Positions 1 through 10,071 of a stretch of 64,000 nt of DNA are shown here, piece after piece. How positions within the stretch are numbered: the stretch's first letter is position 1; the number at the start of each line of letters is the position of its first letter. Made by a program: the position numbers and the translations under genes. The notes under the pieces were generated by a model. That model worked only from the letters and a program-made list of their open reading frames with translations, did not search any database and had not been told where the DNA came from. This DNA comes from Eutreptiella sp. 'Long Island Sound 2002'. Its lineage: Eukaryota > Euglenozoa > Euglenophyceae > Eutreptiales > Eutreptiaceae. The stretch is taken from the NCBI GenBank assembly GCA_964036045.1, contig OZ038389.1:36350912-36414911 (forward strand). The letters are read 5' to 3'.

Positions 1-1
1 G

Positions 2-799
2 GCAGCGGTGGTGGCGGCATGGGTAAGGCTGGCACTTAAGCCATACACCTATGTCGCCCTGAGGCGGCTACTAGGGAAGCTCGGGTGGTTGGGGAGGCCA
101 GGGAACCTGGGGGGGTGCTTTCTGGCGGGTGCCCGGTCCTGGCTGCGTTGGGTTCCACGCTGGGCCTGGCGCACACCACCGGCAGTGGTGCGCGGGCTCT
201 GCGAGGCCATGGCCCAGTGCTACAGGGGCTGGGAGCCAGACACCACGAGCGCTGGTCCGGCAGTGCGCGTCTTTGTGGACGCCGCCAGGTATGCCCTGAC
301 CACAGGAGCTAACCCCTCCTACTGCGTCGGCTCTTGGGGACCGGGGGGGGCAGATCTGGCGCTATGTCCAGCGTGGGTGACAACCCAGCAAGCGGCTGAG
401 CTATGGGGGACGCTGGTGGCGCTGGACGATGCGCACGCGCGGCGAGCGCGGCGCCTCGTTCTCGTGGGGGACAACATGGGGGCGCTGGCCCAGCTGCTTT
501 GGGGGAGGGCGGGGGCAGGCAGGGTCCAGCAGCAGCGCATCCTACGAAGGATTGCGCACCGTCTCCGCTGGACGGGGCTGCAGGTGACCACTTGCTGGGT
601 GCAGTCCGAGCTCAACCCAGCGGATTCCATCAGTAGAGCGTGGGACGGGAGGGGGGGCAGAGCAGCGGTGATCGAGGCGGCTGCCAAGGAGCGCCTGTGG
701 GTCCATTCGCCACAGTGGGCAGCGTGGGGAGCAATTGCGGACCGCGACAAGGCGGTCTGCCCGTGCACAGTCCCACTCCCTGCCTGGATGGGTGGGTGA
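2..799 (+). CDS. RNase H domain of a retroelement polyprotein (5' partial)
   Basis: The frame is open to the left edge of the window, so only the C-terminal end is present. The sequence shows the four-acid RNase H pattern: Asp in FVDAARYA, Glu in QQAAELWG, Asp in LVGDNMGA and a final Asp in NPADSISR. The NPAD-x-x-SR ending is typical of RNase H domains that follow the reverse transcriptase in DIRS-like and Ty3-like elements, where the domain degrades the RNA strand of the RNA/DNA hybrid. A Trp/Gly-rich linker precedes it (GKLGWLGRPGNLGG). The reverse transcriptase should lie just left of the window. No tyrosine recombinase or integrase follows before the stop, and the next kilobase is noncoding repeat, so this is probably an element end or a fragment. 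Family assignment is inference; the RNase H call is fairly firm. Confidence 0.65.
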   Translation, partial: AAVVAAWVRLALKPYTYVALRRLLGKLGWLGRPGNLGGCFLAGARSWLRWVPRWAWRTPPAVVRGLCEAMAQCYRGWEPDTTSAGPAVRVFVDAARYALTTGANPSYCVGSWGPGGADLALCPAWVTTQQAAELWGTLVALDDAHARRARRLVLVGDNMGALAQLLWGRAGAGRVQQQRILRRIAHRLRWTGLQVTTCWVQSELNPADSISRAWDGRGGRAAVIEAAAKERLWVHSPQWAAWGAIADRDKAVCPCTVPLPAWMGG

Positions 800-908
800 C
801 AGTCAAAATTTTTTTTACCCAAGGGGCCCCAAGGGGCCTGCAAATACTGTGGTTGACTGTGGTACAGGAGTCCTGGAGTGCAGTGCAGGGCGTGCACATG
901 CCAAAACT

Positions 909-974
909 ACATAGAGTCATGGACACATTTGTTGTGAGTCGTTGCCCACTTGAACCCACATGGCTCTGATTTTG
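909..974 (+). repeat. Dispersed ~66-bp repeat, copy 1
   Basis: A stretch starting ACATAGAGTCATGGACAC recurs almost unchanged at 8218-8282, followed in both copies by a CCCACTT-x-AACCCACAT stretch. The flanks differ, so this is a dispersed repeat and not a local duplication. Its parent element is unknown. Confidence 0.6.
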
Positions 975-1059
975 CTTTAGTCTTCCTCACAAGTGGTGAT
1001 TCTAGTGACTCCGATGATGAACCCACTGAAGTTGTTTGGGCTAAGGCCTCCAGTGGGGA

Positions 1060-1257
1060 ATGGCCCATGTCTTTGATGGGAAGTTGTATTTTACAAGGGA
1101 CCACATGCAAGGCAATTTCATTCCCAAGAATTTGAAGTTGCCTGAGCCCAAGCCAGCCCCTAAGCCTCAGCCAAAGGCATCTTCAAGTGGTGAGCATGTG
1201 CAATTGTTCCGCATGGTGTATGATCGCAAGAAGGGTTTCCAAGCTGAACATTTGTAG
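1060..1257 (+). pseudogene. HVQLF-family C-terminal coding remnant, copy 1
   Basis: A 65-codon frame from an ATG to a TAG, with a Pro/Lys-rich middle (PKPAPKPQPK) and a C-terminal EHVQLFRM block. The same block occurs at two other places in the window: KHVQLFKM at 14.1 kb and EHVQLFKV at 12.2 kb, each a short distance before a stop. An acidic stretch (SSDSDDEP) in another frame just upstream, at 995-1030, suggests that the original protein was longer and that a frameshift now separates the parts. The function is not recognised. It may be the tail of a small host gene family or of a mobile-element protein. Conservation of the block among three otherwise diverged copies is the main evidence that it once coded. 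Confidence 0.4.
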
Positions 1258-1577
1258 GCTTCGCATCCTTGATTGCTTGTGACAACATGGGTGTGAACCT
1301 GAAAATTTCATGTTCACCAGGCCTTCTTGTGTTTGCGTGTAGCCATGAATTGGTAGGGACAACTTGAAAAGATTGCAGATCTTATCATGGGTGTGTGTTG
1401 AGGTTGGTCGCACGGGTCGTGATGAGTATGGGTAGATGCCACTTTGCACGCAGCATTGGGCGTCGAGGTATTGAAATTATGTGGTCCGTACACCAAAGAG
1501 GCTTATTTCAAGAGGATTGGTCTGAGATGTCCCTCTCCAGCAAGGCCTAGAAGTCAGAAGTCAGCATCAGGCTTTGT

Positions 1578-1653
1578 TTATAAGAATTAAGTTGCAATGG
1601 GGGGGGTCTGGGTGGGTGGGTCTAAAGCTCTGGACCCCCCCCCCCTCTTATAA
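1578..1653. repeat. G-rich palindromic element, copy 1
   Basis: Outer arms TTATAAGA and TCTTATAA enclose inner arms GGGGGGGGTCTGG and CTGGACCCCCCCCCC, with GGGTGGGTGGG on the loop. It can form a nested hairpin, and the G-rich strand can form a four-stranded structure. Related copies lie at about 2020-2122 and 16094-16193. Confidence 0.6.
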
Positions 1654-1857
1654 TTCCGCCGGTTTCCTGGGTTGGGCTCCTGCCACACCTTCTTTCTTTG
1701 GTCACAGGAGCCTTGTCTGGCTGTTTGCTGGTGCCCCTTTCTGTTATGTCGTTGTGCAGGTGGCAGGTGTGCAGGTGGCAATTTTTCACATGGCGGGCTT
1801 TTTTTTTTTTGATAACGTGTCAAACCTGTGGACCCTTTGTTGCACAAAGCTGTCAGA

Positions 1858-1930
1858 ACTGGTTGGTAGCCCAGTTGTCAAGAAACTTAACTGCAATTCC
1901 AAAGATCCCTTGTTCGAACCCTGGTATTGT
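1858..1930 (+). repeat. tRNA-derived sequence (SINE head or tRNA pseudogene)
   Basis: An A-box-like TGGTAGCCCAGTTG (1864-1877) is followed 34 bases later by a B-box-like TGTTCGAACCCTGG (1911-1924), the spacing of an internal RNA polymerase III promoter. No good acceptor stem closes the structure, so a working tRNA is unlikely. Confidence 0.45.
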
Positions 1931-2019
1931 GAAGTTTTGGTGTGTCACCCTTTGGGGATGCCTAACCTGGGAGAGCGCCTTGGCTTCAATTTGGTTCACA
2001 AAAAATGCTCCCCACAGAA

Positions 2020-2122
2020 TTATAAAAGGGGGGGGGGTTCTAGGTGCGTCAAAAGTCGGGTGGGTGGGTCCAAAGTTGGGTGGGTGGGTCTTGTCCAAAA
2101 TTCCCCCCCCCCTCTTACAAAC
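2020..2122. repeat. G-rich palindromic element, copy 2
   Basis: TTATAAAAGGGGGGGGGG on the left and CCCCCCCCCCTCTTA on the right flank two GGGTGGGTGGGT motifs. It is the same design as the elements at 1578 and 16094, but with more diverged arms. Confidence 0.5.
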
Positions 2123-2867
2123 GAAGCCTGGTCAGCATTGTTGTACTCCTAGAGGTGGGCGAAACTATGTAAGAGGTGAGCTACCCCCCCTTTGTAACCC
2201 CCCTCTTTGACATAGACAATCGGCTAGGACCAGACGCCCAATCTTTGGTTCCGAGGGCTAGGAGAACACTGCCCTCGATTGCCCCGCTACACTGTGCTAT
2301 TTCCATACTGTGTGCCTGAACACTCGACTAGCATTCTCTGAAGGCCAAAGGAGCGCCGAGAAGATTAGAAGAGTCTTCAGCTGCCAGGTTCTGCACTGCT
2401 TTGCCCATATATGTTTCTCTTTGCTGTAAGCCGGGTGCTGTTTGTTTTTAAAATAAGTCATGAAACGGGGAAAGAAGTGAAAATGATGGGAGTCTCGTGT
2501 TGTACATGTTAGTCACAACAAAAATTGAAGTACGCGATTTACGCCTTTTTTTGGTGTGCACCTTTACGCAAGGATGGCAGTGGCAATTCTGCTTGAGTGC
2601 TGCTCTGTTTGACGATTTTCGATGCCTAAGTAGGTCCATTTTGTGTGGCATTGCCCTGTGTTGGCCACACATGCGCCTCCACCATCAGGGTGTTCAGCAT
2701 GTGCAATCCCCAAACCGTGTGCTCTAGCAAAATTATGACCCAATGCGACATGTATGGTGTGCTCCTGAAAGAAATTCAATGATGCACCCCCCCCACCCCC
2801 CTTGTACCCCCCCCCCCCTGCATAAGCTACGCCAATGTACCCCCCCCCCCCTTGTATGGCCTTGTGT

Positions 2868-3664
2868 GGCCTATCTGAAAGCGTTAGGAGTGGAGCAGCG
2901 GTTGCGCAAGGCAGGTCGACTCCTTTTCAATCAGCTATCCCTGGACATACTTCATGAAGGCCTTAAGAGGCTGAACAGCAACCGCTCCCCTGGATTGGAT
3001 GGTTTCTCGGCAAAATTCTTCAAGAGGTTCTCGGACATCTTCGAACCGCAAATGTATGAATCACTGAAACGCTTCCTCGATGTGGGTAAAATGCCGGAGA
3101 CATGGACCTCGGGAGTGGTGACAATGATCCCCAAGACTAAGGCAATGTAGACGCCAGACTCACTCCGACCAATTGCACTACAAACGACAAGGCAGAAGTG
3201 GCTCACCAACATTCTCCTGATCCAGTTAGAGGATGTACTTCTTCACTGCATCCCGTCACAGCAAACGGGTTTCCTTCGCCACAGAAGCATCCTCCAGCAT
3301 GTCTACGGGTCACGGGCACTCTGGGATGGCTTACGTGAAGGAGCGGCGTTATCAGTAGACTTCAGAAATGCTTTCCCCACGATGTCTCACGAGATGGTGT
3401 CGGCGGCACTGGGTCTAATGTGCATACCATTCCTGTACATCCGGCTGATACTACACCTTTTGTGTGCACCGTATCTGTATTCGGTAGGAAAAGGATATGT
3501 CCCAGGTGTCTACCACCACCCGCGGGCAGGCACGCTCCAGGGGGATCCTCTCTCCCCGGCACTGTTCTCCCTGGTGGCATCCTTTGTGATTTTCCCACTA
3601 CAAGACCTGGGTCCAGGGCTGACTGTCATGATGTATGCGGACGACCTCATCATCTGCGGGGGTA
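2868..3664 (+). pseudogene. LINE-type reverse transcriptase, N-terminal half
   Basis: Reverse transcriptase (copies element RNA into DNA at the target site). Motifs in order: NRSPGLDGFSAKFFK (motif 1), a broken DSLRPIALQ block, ALSVDFRNAFPTMSH (motif A, catalytic Asp), AGTLQGDPLSPALFS (motif B) and MMYADDLIICGG (motif C, catalytic Asp pair, about 3631-3660). A TAG at 3148-3150 interrupts the frame between the MIPKT and SLRPIAL blocks, so this copy is dead even without the rearrangement. The 5' part, including any endonuclease, is absent: coding similarity begins abruptly after a poly-C tract at about 2860. The rest of the protein continues in an inverted block (3665-4656, minus strand) and then on the plus strand again. 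Confidence 0.8.
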
Positions 3665-4656
3665 TCAAACCCCCCTTGTGACGGGACTTTGTTGAGGAGT
3701 CGTCCGCCATGATTGTAGACCCCTTTCCATGTCCGAGGCAGTGCATTGAACAATCTTGCGTCCTCCAAGGATTGCAATTGACCCCACCTCAGCACCCCCT
3801 GCCGGATCATTTTCGTGTTGTAGTAGGAGCAGTTGAACTCGTTTCGGAAGTACATAGAGTGCCATAACGGCAGATGGTCCCGGTTTGCCGGGGGGGCCAC
3901 CTGCGGGGCCACCCGTTGGATATTGGAGTGTGCCTTTGCCGACCATCCCAGGAACGTCAGTTCTGCCGTTCGGACCATGCCCAGCTGGATATATGGGAGG
4001 TTGTCTTTGGACGGTGTGAACCCGATGGTTGTTGCCCATGCATAGAAGGTCTCCACTGCCTTGTCGGGATACTTGTGAGGCTCCCCCAAAAGGCTGACGA
4101 ACGGAGGCTCTGCCTGGTGCATGAGAAACAGCTCTGGCTCTGGCAGTGCCAGTCCCCCTTGCGTTCTTAGTCGTGAAAGGATTGGCAGAGTGATTCCCCA
4201 GCTGTTGGTACCCATGGTCACGTGGTACACCAACTTCAGCTGTCTGATCACCGAGACTGGGGCGTAGTATGCCTTGGATACCCAGGCCACAACCGGCAGG
4301 ATCCATGATGTCAGCATGAATGCACGTTCGTCCATTGAAAGCTGCAGCGTGGATACCACCTGTGCGCGACGAAAGGCCTCTTGCAGTGCTGGTGCGAAAG
4401 CCTGCTCTATCGTCAGCCCCCATCCTTGGTCATTCTGTTGATGCCGAATATTCCCCAAGCGTACACCCAGATACTTGACGAAGTTTTTGACGTCCACTCC
4501 AATGTCCCGAAAGCACCTTGCCCACTCCATTCCCCCACAGTTGCGAACTATCGCCGCCGTTTTGCTCAGGTTGACCTTCAGCCCAGAAAATTGTCCAAAA
4601 CAAGACACCACTTCCCATACCCTCCTCAGCAGCTGTGGGTTGGCTCCGCTCAAAAC
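3665..4656 (-). pseudogene. LINE reverse transcriptase, thumb and C-terminal part, inverted block
   Basis: On the minus strand an open frame encodes what should directly follow the YADD motif of the same LINE: FGQFSGLKVNLSKT, then KYLGVRLGN (the region after motif C in LINE and group-II-like reverse transcriptases), then a long helical region ending RLLNKVPSQGG. Both flanks carry the same LINE on the plus strand: YADDLIIC on the left, and on the right NWTRAWLLQFYA leading into a zinc knuckle and RNase H. Reversing this one block restores the normal LINE order. The left junction sits in a small hairpin (GGGGG-TATCAAA-CCCCC, about 3658-3674). The block has no internal stop, which suggests the inversion is fairly recent. 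Confidence 0.75.
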
Positions 4657-6130
4657 TGGACCAGGGCATGGCTGCTACAGTTCTACGCCTCTCAGCCAGG
4701 GGTCCGCGACCCGCAAACACCGGAGGTATGGGAACAATGGGCACAAGCACAACTACCGCCGAGGGTTCGGGACTTTGCGCAAAAGGTGCTGTGGCACAAA
4801 CTGACTGTACATGCGAGAGTCGGGCACGGACAAGTGCCCGGTGTGCTCACAAAAGGAGACGGTCAAGCACGCGATGGTCGAATGCCCCATGTTCAAAGCG
4901 GCGGCGGCGGTTATACAACACTACTATGGCCCGGTGGAAACTGGTAACGGGAAGTTAGCAGTCCGAGACATGATGGAGTCCGACCACCAGGAGTGGTTAC
5001 TGAACACGAACCAAGGCTGGGCGATGTGGTCAGCAAGAAGTGCCCACTGGCGATACGGATGCGAAGTCAAAGCAGGAGCGTCACCGGTGTTCACGTCATA
5101 CCTGACAACATGGCTAAGGGAGCTGTGTGAGTGGGTGGGATTTTACTCAGGAGAGCGCAGGGAACAGTGGAGAGGCTTTCAAAAGTCACTGGAGCAGCTT
5201 CGAGATACCGGAGTGCAGCCGCGACAAGGGGAAGTACAAGTTCATGGGGGATTGAATGCATGGTGGCAAACACACACGGAGTGCTTCACTCAAGAGAGAT
5301 CAGCCAACAGCCACAGTTGGCATAGGGAAACGGAATCATGCCCGAAGCGCCCGAGGCAGGCAGGCCCGGGAGTGCTACAAGGAGTGCAAGATCTGATTGC
5401 AGAACTGGTGGCACAGGGCTACAGGATTGTGTACACGGACGGGTCGTCAAAAAGACTGGGCCACAAGGACATGCGCAGGGCCGGGGGCTTTGGCGTGTTC
5501 GCAGCGGAAGATGAGCAAGGACCAGAGGTACGCTTCTGCGGCTACGTACCAACACGCCACAGGCAAACAAATAACGGAGCGGAGCTTTGGGCAGCCGTAG
5601 AAGCCTTACAGGGGTTCTGGGTGCCAAAACTGGCAATCCTCACCGACTCGCAATACCTGCAGTTGGGAGCGACTGGCAGGGCCCAGCACTGGAAGTCAAA
5701 GGGATGGACAACCACATCTGGAAAGCTGCAGGTCCACGTCCCAGTCTGGGAAATGCTGCTCCAAGAAATGGCGACGTCGGGAAGAGAAGTCAGGTGGGAG
5801 CATGTCCCAGCTCATGTCAACGTGCAGGGGAATGAGGTGGCGAATGGATTGGCGATGGAAGGCATGTGTTCGAGCCCGCTTTGGTCTCAGCATGTTGCAC
5901 CAGACTCGTCATCGGGGTCGGAATCTACGGTAGGCTTGAGAGGAGGATCGGGATCAGAGTCAGAGGACACCAAGGCACTCTGGTCATCCTTGGGTATGGT
6001 ACCCATGGATAGTGATGAGCTGACAAGGAAAGCATCTGGGGAGCCAGCGCCACGTGAAATGGGATCATACGCCTCAAGCAGTACAGAAAGTGAGGACATG
6101 AGGACAGGACACACCAGGGAGGTTTGTTGA
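4657..6130 (+). pseudogene. LINE C-terminal region: zinc knuckle and RNase H
   Basis: Coding resumes on the plus strand (NWTRAWLLQFYASQPG), shifts frame at about 4811-4816, then stays open to a stop at 6128-6130. A C-x2-C-x7-H-x4-C finger (CPVCSQKETVKHAMVEC) matches the zinc finger found after the reverse transcriptase in many plant and protist LINEs. A type-I RNase H follows: Asp in VYTDGSS, Glu in NNGAELWAAVEA, Asp in ILTDSQYL and HVPAHVNVQGNEVANGLA. The usual last catalytic Asp (GN-x-x-AD) is Asn here. A Ser/Glu-rich tail of about 80 residues ends the protein. With the frameshift, the upstream stop and the inversion, this element cannot move by itself. Confidence 0.75.
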
Positions 6131-6446
6131 ATGAACTGTCAGCAGCGGACACACTGTCCTTCAGCACATATGTGAGCGACACCAGGCGGCAGCGCAAAAA
6201 GCGAAGGCTCAGGAAAAGTAGGAACCCAAGACAGGGTCGATAATGACAAAACCTGTAGCCCCTGCATACTGGTGCGGACATTTCACAGGTTTCAAGCACA
6301 ACAATGCATGCACGTCTGAAATCTGCGTTCTGACGCAGAGCTTCTTGTCACTCGAGCCGCGTCTTGTCGCGGCGAGTAGCAGCACACAGAAGAGACCACC
6401 AAGCGGCTGAACTCCGCGTCCTGTCGCGGACAGGCACCCAGGCGTA

Positions 6447-7089
6447 ATGCCGCCTGGAAGGACACTGCAGGAGAAGGGATCACGTCACCAGCGGCATGGC
6501 CCATACACACACATCCAGCCAGTCCCAAAGAAGGTCAAGCCTCAGCATGAACGCCAGCGTTTCAAAGTGCAAGCACTAAGCCAGCTAGACGCCATTGCGA
6601 ATGAAGGACTGCAAGCAGTTGAAGCAGAGCTGACCACCAATGGCCTGGGCCCGCCATCAGCAGATCTGGCTCCGACTGGACCAACCACATGACACCAGGA
6701 TGCACTGCGAGATTGTGGACAACCATGGGGAACCATTGCTGATGAGCAATCAGGAGCTCTACTCGGTGATGGTCCAGATCAACTGGACCCTGAAGTCTCA
6801 GGCTCTGGCGAACATGCAGGTCCAGTGGCGACCCAAAAGTGCAGGCAAGTGGCACCCGTTCCAGTGGGAGGCGATCCTCCACTGTCCGACGGCAGAGGGA
6901 CACAGAGCGGTGCCCTCCTCGGTGAGCAGAACTGGAGATTGCATGCATGTGTGGCTGGCAGGCCGAGCGGACCTCTTGCGGCTGTTCCAAAGAACGCTCT
7001 TCAGGCAGGCGGACCCGGTACCCGGGGACGCTGTGCGGTTCCTCTACACGCTGCTGAGCACACCCCCATGCGAAAGAAGATACGCATGA
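6447..7089 (+). CDS. Two overlapping small ORFs of unknown function downstream of the LINE
   Basis: ORF a (6447-6692, 81 codons) is basic (KKVKPQHERQRFKVQ) and overlaps by about 50 bases ORF b (6640-7089, 149 residues, ATG start). ORF b has protein-like composition (for example MQVQWRPKSAGKWHPFQWEA) and ends just before the tRNA-derived repeat at 7.15 kb. I recognise neither. They may be the 3' part of the LINE, or an independent element reading frame. There is no signal peptide or membrane segment. An accidental ORF pair in GC-rich DNA is possible. Confidence 0.3.
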
Positions 7090-7149
7090 CAGGGGATGAC
7101 ACACAGGGGGGGTAGGAAAGAAAGATTGGAGCACGTGGTGCAGATACCC

Positions 7150-7262
7150 AATCGTCGTGGCCCAGTGGATACACCACACCTCTTCTGTCCTATAGAGGAT
7201 GGTTCGAACCCCGGGGGGGATAGAGATACACCGAACGACCCGAACCCCCCTTTTTTGGGCGA

Positions 7263-7290
<28 letters not shown>
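7150..7290 (+). repeat. tRNA-derived short repeat followed by (GA)n
   Basis: GTGGCCCAGTGG (7157-7168) is an excellent A box and GGTTCGAACCC (7201-7211) a perfect B box. The spacing fits a polymerase III promoter. The tail runs into a GAGAGA microsatellite at about 7260-7293. This is best read as a tRNA-derived SINE; the anticodon arm does not fold well. Confidence 0.55.
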
Positions 7291-7293
<3 letters not shown>

Positions 7294-7424
7294 TAGGACG
7301 CAGTGGGAAAGGAACTGAGAGGAGCAACAGAGAGGAGAGAGAGAGTGTGTGGGGCGCAGGAGAGAGAGCAGGAGAGAATGGGAGGGAGAGAGTGGGAGAC
7401 AGACCCACAAAGCAAGAGTCGGGG

Positions 7425-7917
7425 GCTAACCGGCGCTAAGGGAGGGTGGTGGGTTTGAGCTGACCAGGGTGTATGGGACGCCAAGACAGCACAGCACAGT
7501 CAAATGGTGAAATAACAGGGCGCCATTGCGCCCCTGAGCCACAGGCTCGACACGTCGTTACGTGTTGAAAAGCCGAAGCATGACTGGGGCTGCGAGAGTG
7601 CGGCCCATGTGAGGAAGACGGAAGCAAGTAGGCATGAATATGTGGGCAGCATGCGCATGCATGGTGTGGAGCTGAAACGGTAGGCGCCACACACAGTACA
7701 GCAACGATCTGTTGAGTTGCCTGACAGCCGGAGCACTTGCTGAAATGTTGCGACGCCTTTGCGCCACCAAAGGCGCCTTTGCGCCCCCGAGGCTCGAGTA
7801 CGACACGTCCTCACGTGCCAGGGAGCAAGTGCATGACAGGGGCACGACCTGCAGGGCAAGGGTTAGAGACTAACCGGCACTGTGGGTGGGTGGTGGGTGC
7901 GAGCTGACCTCAGTGTC
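7425..7917. repeat. Direct ~48-bp repeats bracketing ~400 bp
   Basis: CTAACCGGC-x-CT followed by GGGTGGTGGGT and GAGCTGACC occurs at about 7426-7474 and again at 7868-7917. Between them, two similar GCGCC-TTGCGCCCC tracts occur. It may be the ends of a small nonautonomous element. No gene is seen here. Confidence 0.35.
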
Positions 7918-8217
7918 AAGAGGACCAGAGCCAATCAGAGCCAATGCACAGTCAGCAACCACCTGGTGTGGTACAGAACTGGTCTATGCTGCAGTGCAGC
8001 AAGCAACACACTGAACAATGTGGTTATGACCATGCGCCTGTGACACGGGGGCGTATGCGAGCCCAGTTTCCGTTGCCTCATGGCCCTTGTATAAGCTACG
8101 CCCTTGTCCAAGCTACAGTAGGCATAGGGACCGTATTAATTTGCGTCCTAATTTTAATTCGGTACCAAACATAGTGCAGCCACATAAGACATGGGTTTCG
8201 TGACGAATTTGCGAGTC

Positions 8218-8282
8218 ACATAGAGTCATGGACACATTTGTTGTGACTGTTTGCCCACTTAAACCCACATAGCTCTGATTTT
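8218..8282 (+). repeat. Dispersed ~66-bp repeat, copy 2
   Basis: Matches 909-974 with only a few differences; the sequences on either side are unrelated. Confidence 0.6.
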
Positions 8283-8383
8283 TGGTATCCTTGTGCATTA
8301 TATTCCCCTTGCTTGCACCAGCTCACCATGCAATCCTCTCTTTTTGAACCTGGGCGCCCGGTGTCGGTAGTTGTATGTGGCAC

Positions 8384-8531
8384 GCGCAAGCTACGCCCGT
8401 GTCCAAGCTACAGTAGGCGTAGGGACCGTATTAATTTGGGACTTTGGCGTAGCTTATACAAGGGGGGGGGGGTGCGCAATTATTACGGTCCCTACACCTA
8501 CTATAGCTTGGACAGGGGCGTAGCTTGCGCG
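8384..8531. repeat. Foldback element with ~54-bp arms
   Basis: The left arm (8384-8437, CGCGCAAGCTACGCCC...) and right arm (8478-8531) are near-perfect reverse complements, with a few mismatches. The loop holds GCGTAGCTTATACAAGG and a poly-G run. A single copy of the arm lies at about 8084-8145, and a partial one (GCATAAGCTACGCC) at 2820. The arms carry AGGGACCGTATTAATTTG. It looks like a MITE-like or foldback element family. Confidence 0.6.
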
Positions 8532-8640
8532 CAACACATACAACTGCCGACACACACGTGCGCTCGCACATGGTATGAGTGCACCTTGACCTCCACCCAT
8601 GTGTCCAAGAGCATGTGTTGATAGCACTACTTTCACTCCA

Positions 8641-9827
8641 TTGCCCACAGTCCTGTGCCTCATTCCCTTGCCCACAGTCCTGTGCCTCATGCCCTTGCCC
8701 ACAGTCCTCTGCCTCACTGCCTTGCCCACAGTCCTGTGCCTCATTTCCTTGCCCACAGTCCTGTGCCTCACTGCCTTGCCCACAGTCCTGTGCCTCACTG
8801 CCTTGCCCACAGTCCTGTGCCTCACTGCCTTGCCCACAGTCCTGTGCCTCACTGCCTTGCCCACAGTCCTGTGCCTCACTGCCTTGCCCACAGTCCTGTG
8901 CCTCACTGCCTTGCCCACAGTCCTGTGCCTCACTGCCTTGCCCACAGTCCTGTGCCTCACTGCCTTGCCCACAGTCCTGTGCCTCACTGCCTTGCCCACA
9001 GTCCTGTGCCTCACTGCCTTGCCCACAGTCCTGTGCCTCACTGCCTTGCCCACAGTCCTGTGCCTCACTCCCTTGCCCACAGTCCTGTGCCTCACTGCCT
9101 TGCCCACAGTCCTCTGCCTCACTGCCTTGCCCACAGTCCTGTGCCTCACTGCCTTGCCCACAGTCCTGTGCCTCACTGCCTTGCCCACAGTCCTGTGCCT
9201 CACTGCCTTGCCCACAGTCCTGTGCCTCACTGCCTTGCCCACAGTCCTGTGCCTCACTGCCTTGCCCACAGTCCTGTGCCTCACTGCCTTGCCCACAGTC
9301 CTGTGCCTCACTGCCTTGCCCACAGTCCTGTGCCTCATGCCCTTGCCCACAGTCCTGTGCCTCATGCCCTTGCCCACAGTCCTGTGCCTCATTTCCTTGC
9401 CCACAGTCCTGTGCCTCACTGCCTTGCCCACAGTCCTGTGCCTCACTGCCTTGCCCACAGTCCTGTGCCTCACTGCCTTGCCCACAGTCCTGTGCCTCAC
9501 TGCCTTGCCCACAGTCCTGTGCCTCACTGCCTTGCCCACAGTCCTGTGCCTCACTGCCTTGCCCACAGTCCTGTGCCTCACTGCCTTGCCCACAGTCCTG
9601 TGCCTCACTGCCTTGCCCACAGTCCTGTGCCTCACTGCCTTGCCCACAGTCCTGTGCCTCACTGCCTTGCCCACAGTCCTGTGCCTCACTGCCTTGCCTA
9701 CAGTCCTCTGCCTCACTGCCTTGCCCACAGTCCTGTGCCTCACTGCCTTGCCCACAGTCCTGTGCCTCACTGCCTTGCCCACAGTCCTGTGCCTCACTGC
9801 CTTGCCCACAGTCCTGTGCCTCACTAG
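8641..9827 (+). repeat. 27-bp minisatellite, about 44 units
   Basis: The unit TGCCTCACTGCCTTGCCCACA plus GTCCTG repeats head to tail with very few variants (CATGCCC, CATTTCC, CCTCTGC and CTCCCTT forms). Because 27 is divisible by three and the unit holds no stop in any frame, all six frames stay open across it; the apparent proteins (a nine-residue EAQDCGQGS repeat on the minus strand) are therefore not evidence of coding. It ends about 245 bases before the start of the RING gene. Confidence 0.9.
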
Positions 9828-10043
9828 TGATGTCATCGCATGCTGGCAGTGCTGCTTGGTGGGGGTGGTGCATGGCAGCAGGGGTGCATAGCGGGAGCAG
9901 TGCATGGCAGGAGGGCGGCATGGCAAAAGGGGTGCAGGACTGGAGCGGTGTGTGCATGGCAGGGGGGATGCATGGCAGGAGGAGTGCATGGCAGCAGGGC
10001 TTCTTGTGTTTCCCTGCCACGGAAATTGACGGAAGAACTTTCC

Positions 10044-10071
10044 GAGTGTCTATTTTTTTTCGCAGCCCAAT
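10044..10071 (+). promoter_or_regulatory. Leader motif GAGTGTCT plus T-run before the RING gene start
   Basis: GAGTGTCTATTTTTTTTCG lies 28 bases before the ATG. Almost the same string (GAGTGTCTTTTTTTTG) lies 26 bases before the ATG of the unrelated thioesterase gene at 27.5 kb. It could be an initiator or core-promoter element, or a pyrimidine tract for splicing (an AG follows). Function is inferred only from position and recurrence. Confidence 0.35.

Noticed and set aside
7260-7420. Leu/Ser-rich ORFs on the minus strand
   Set aside because: Translation of a GA microsatellite.
8641-9827. Possible CRISPR array
   Set aside because: Units are contiguous with no unique spacers; a eukaryotic minisatellite.
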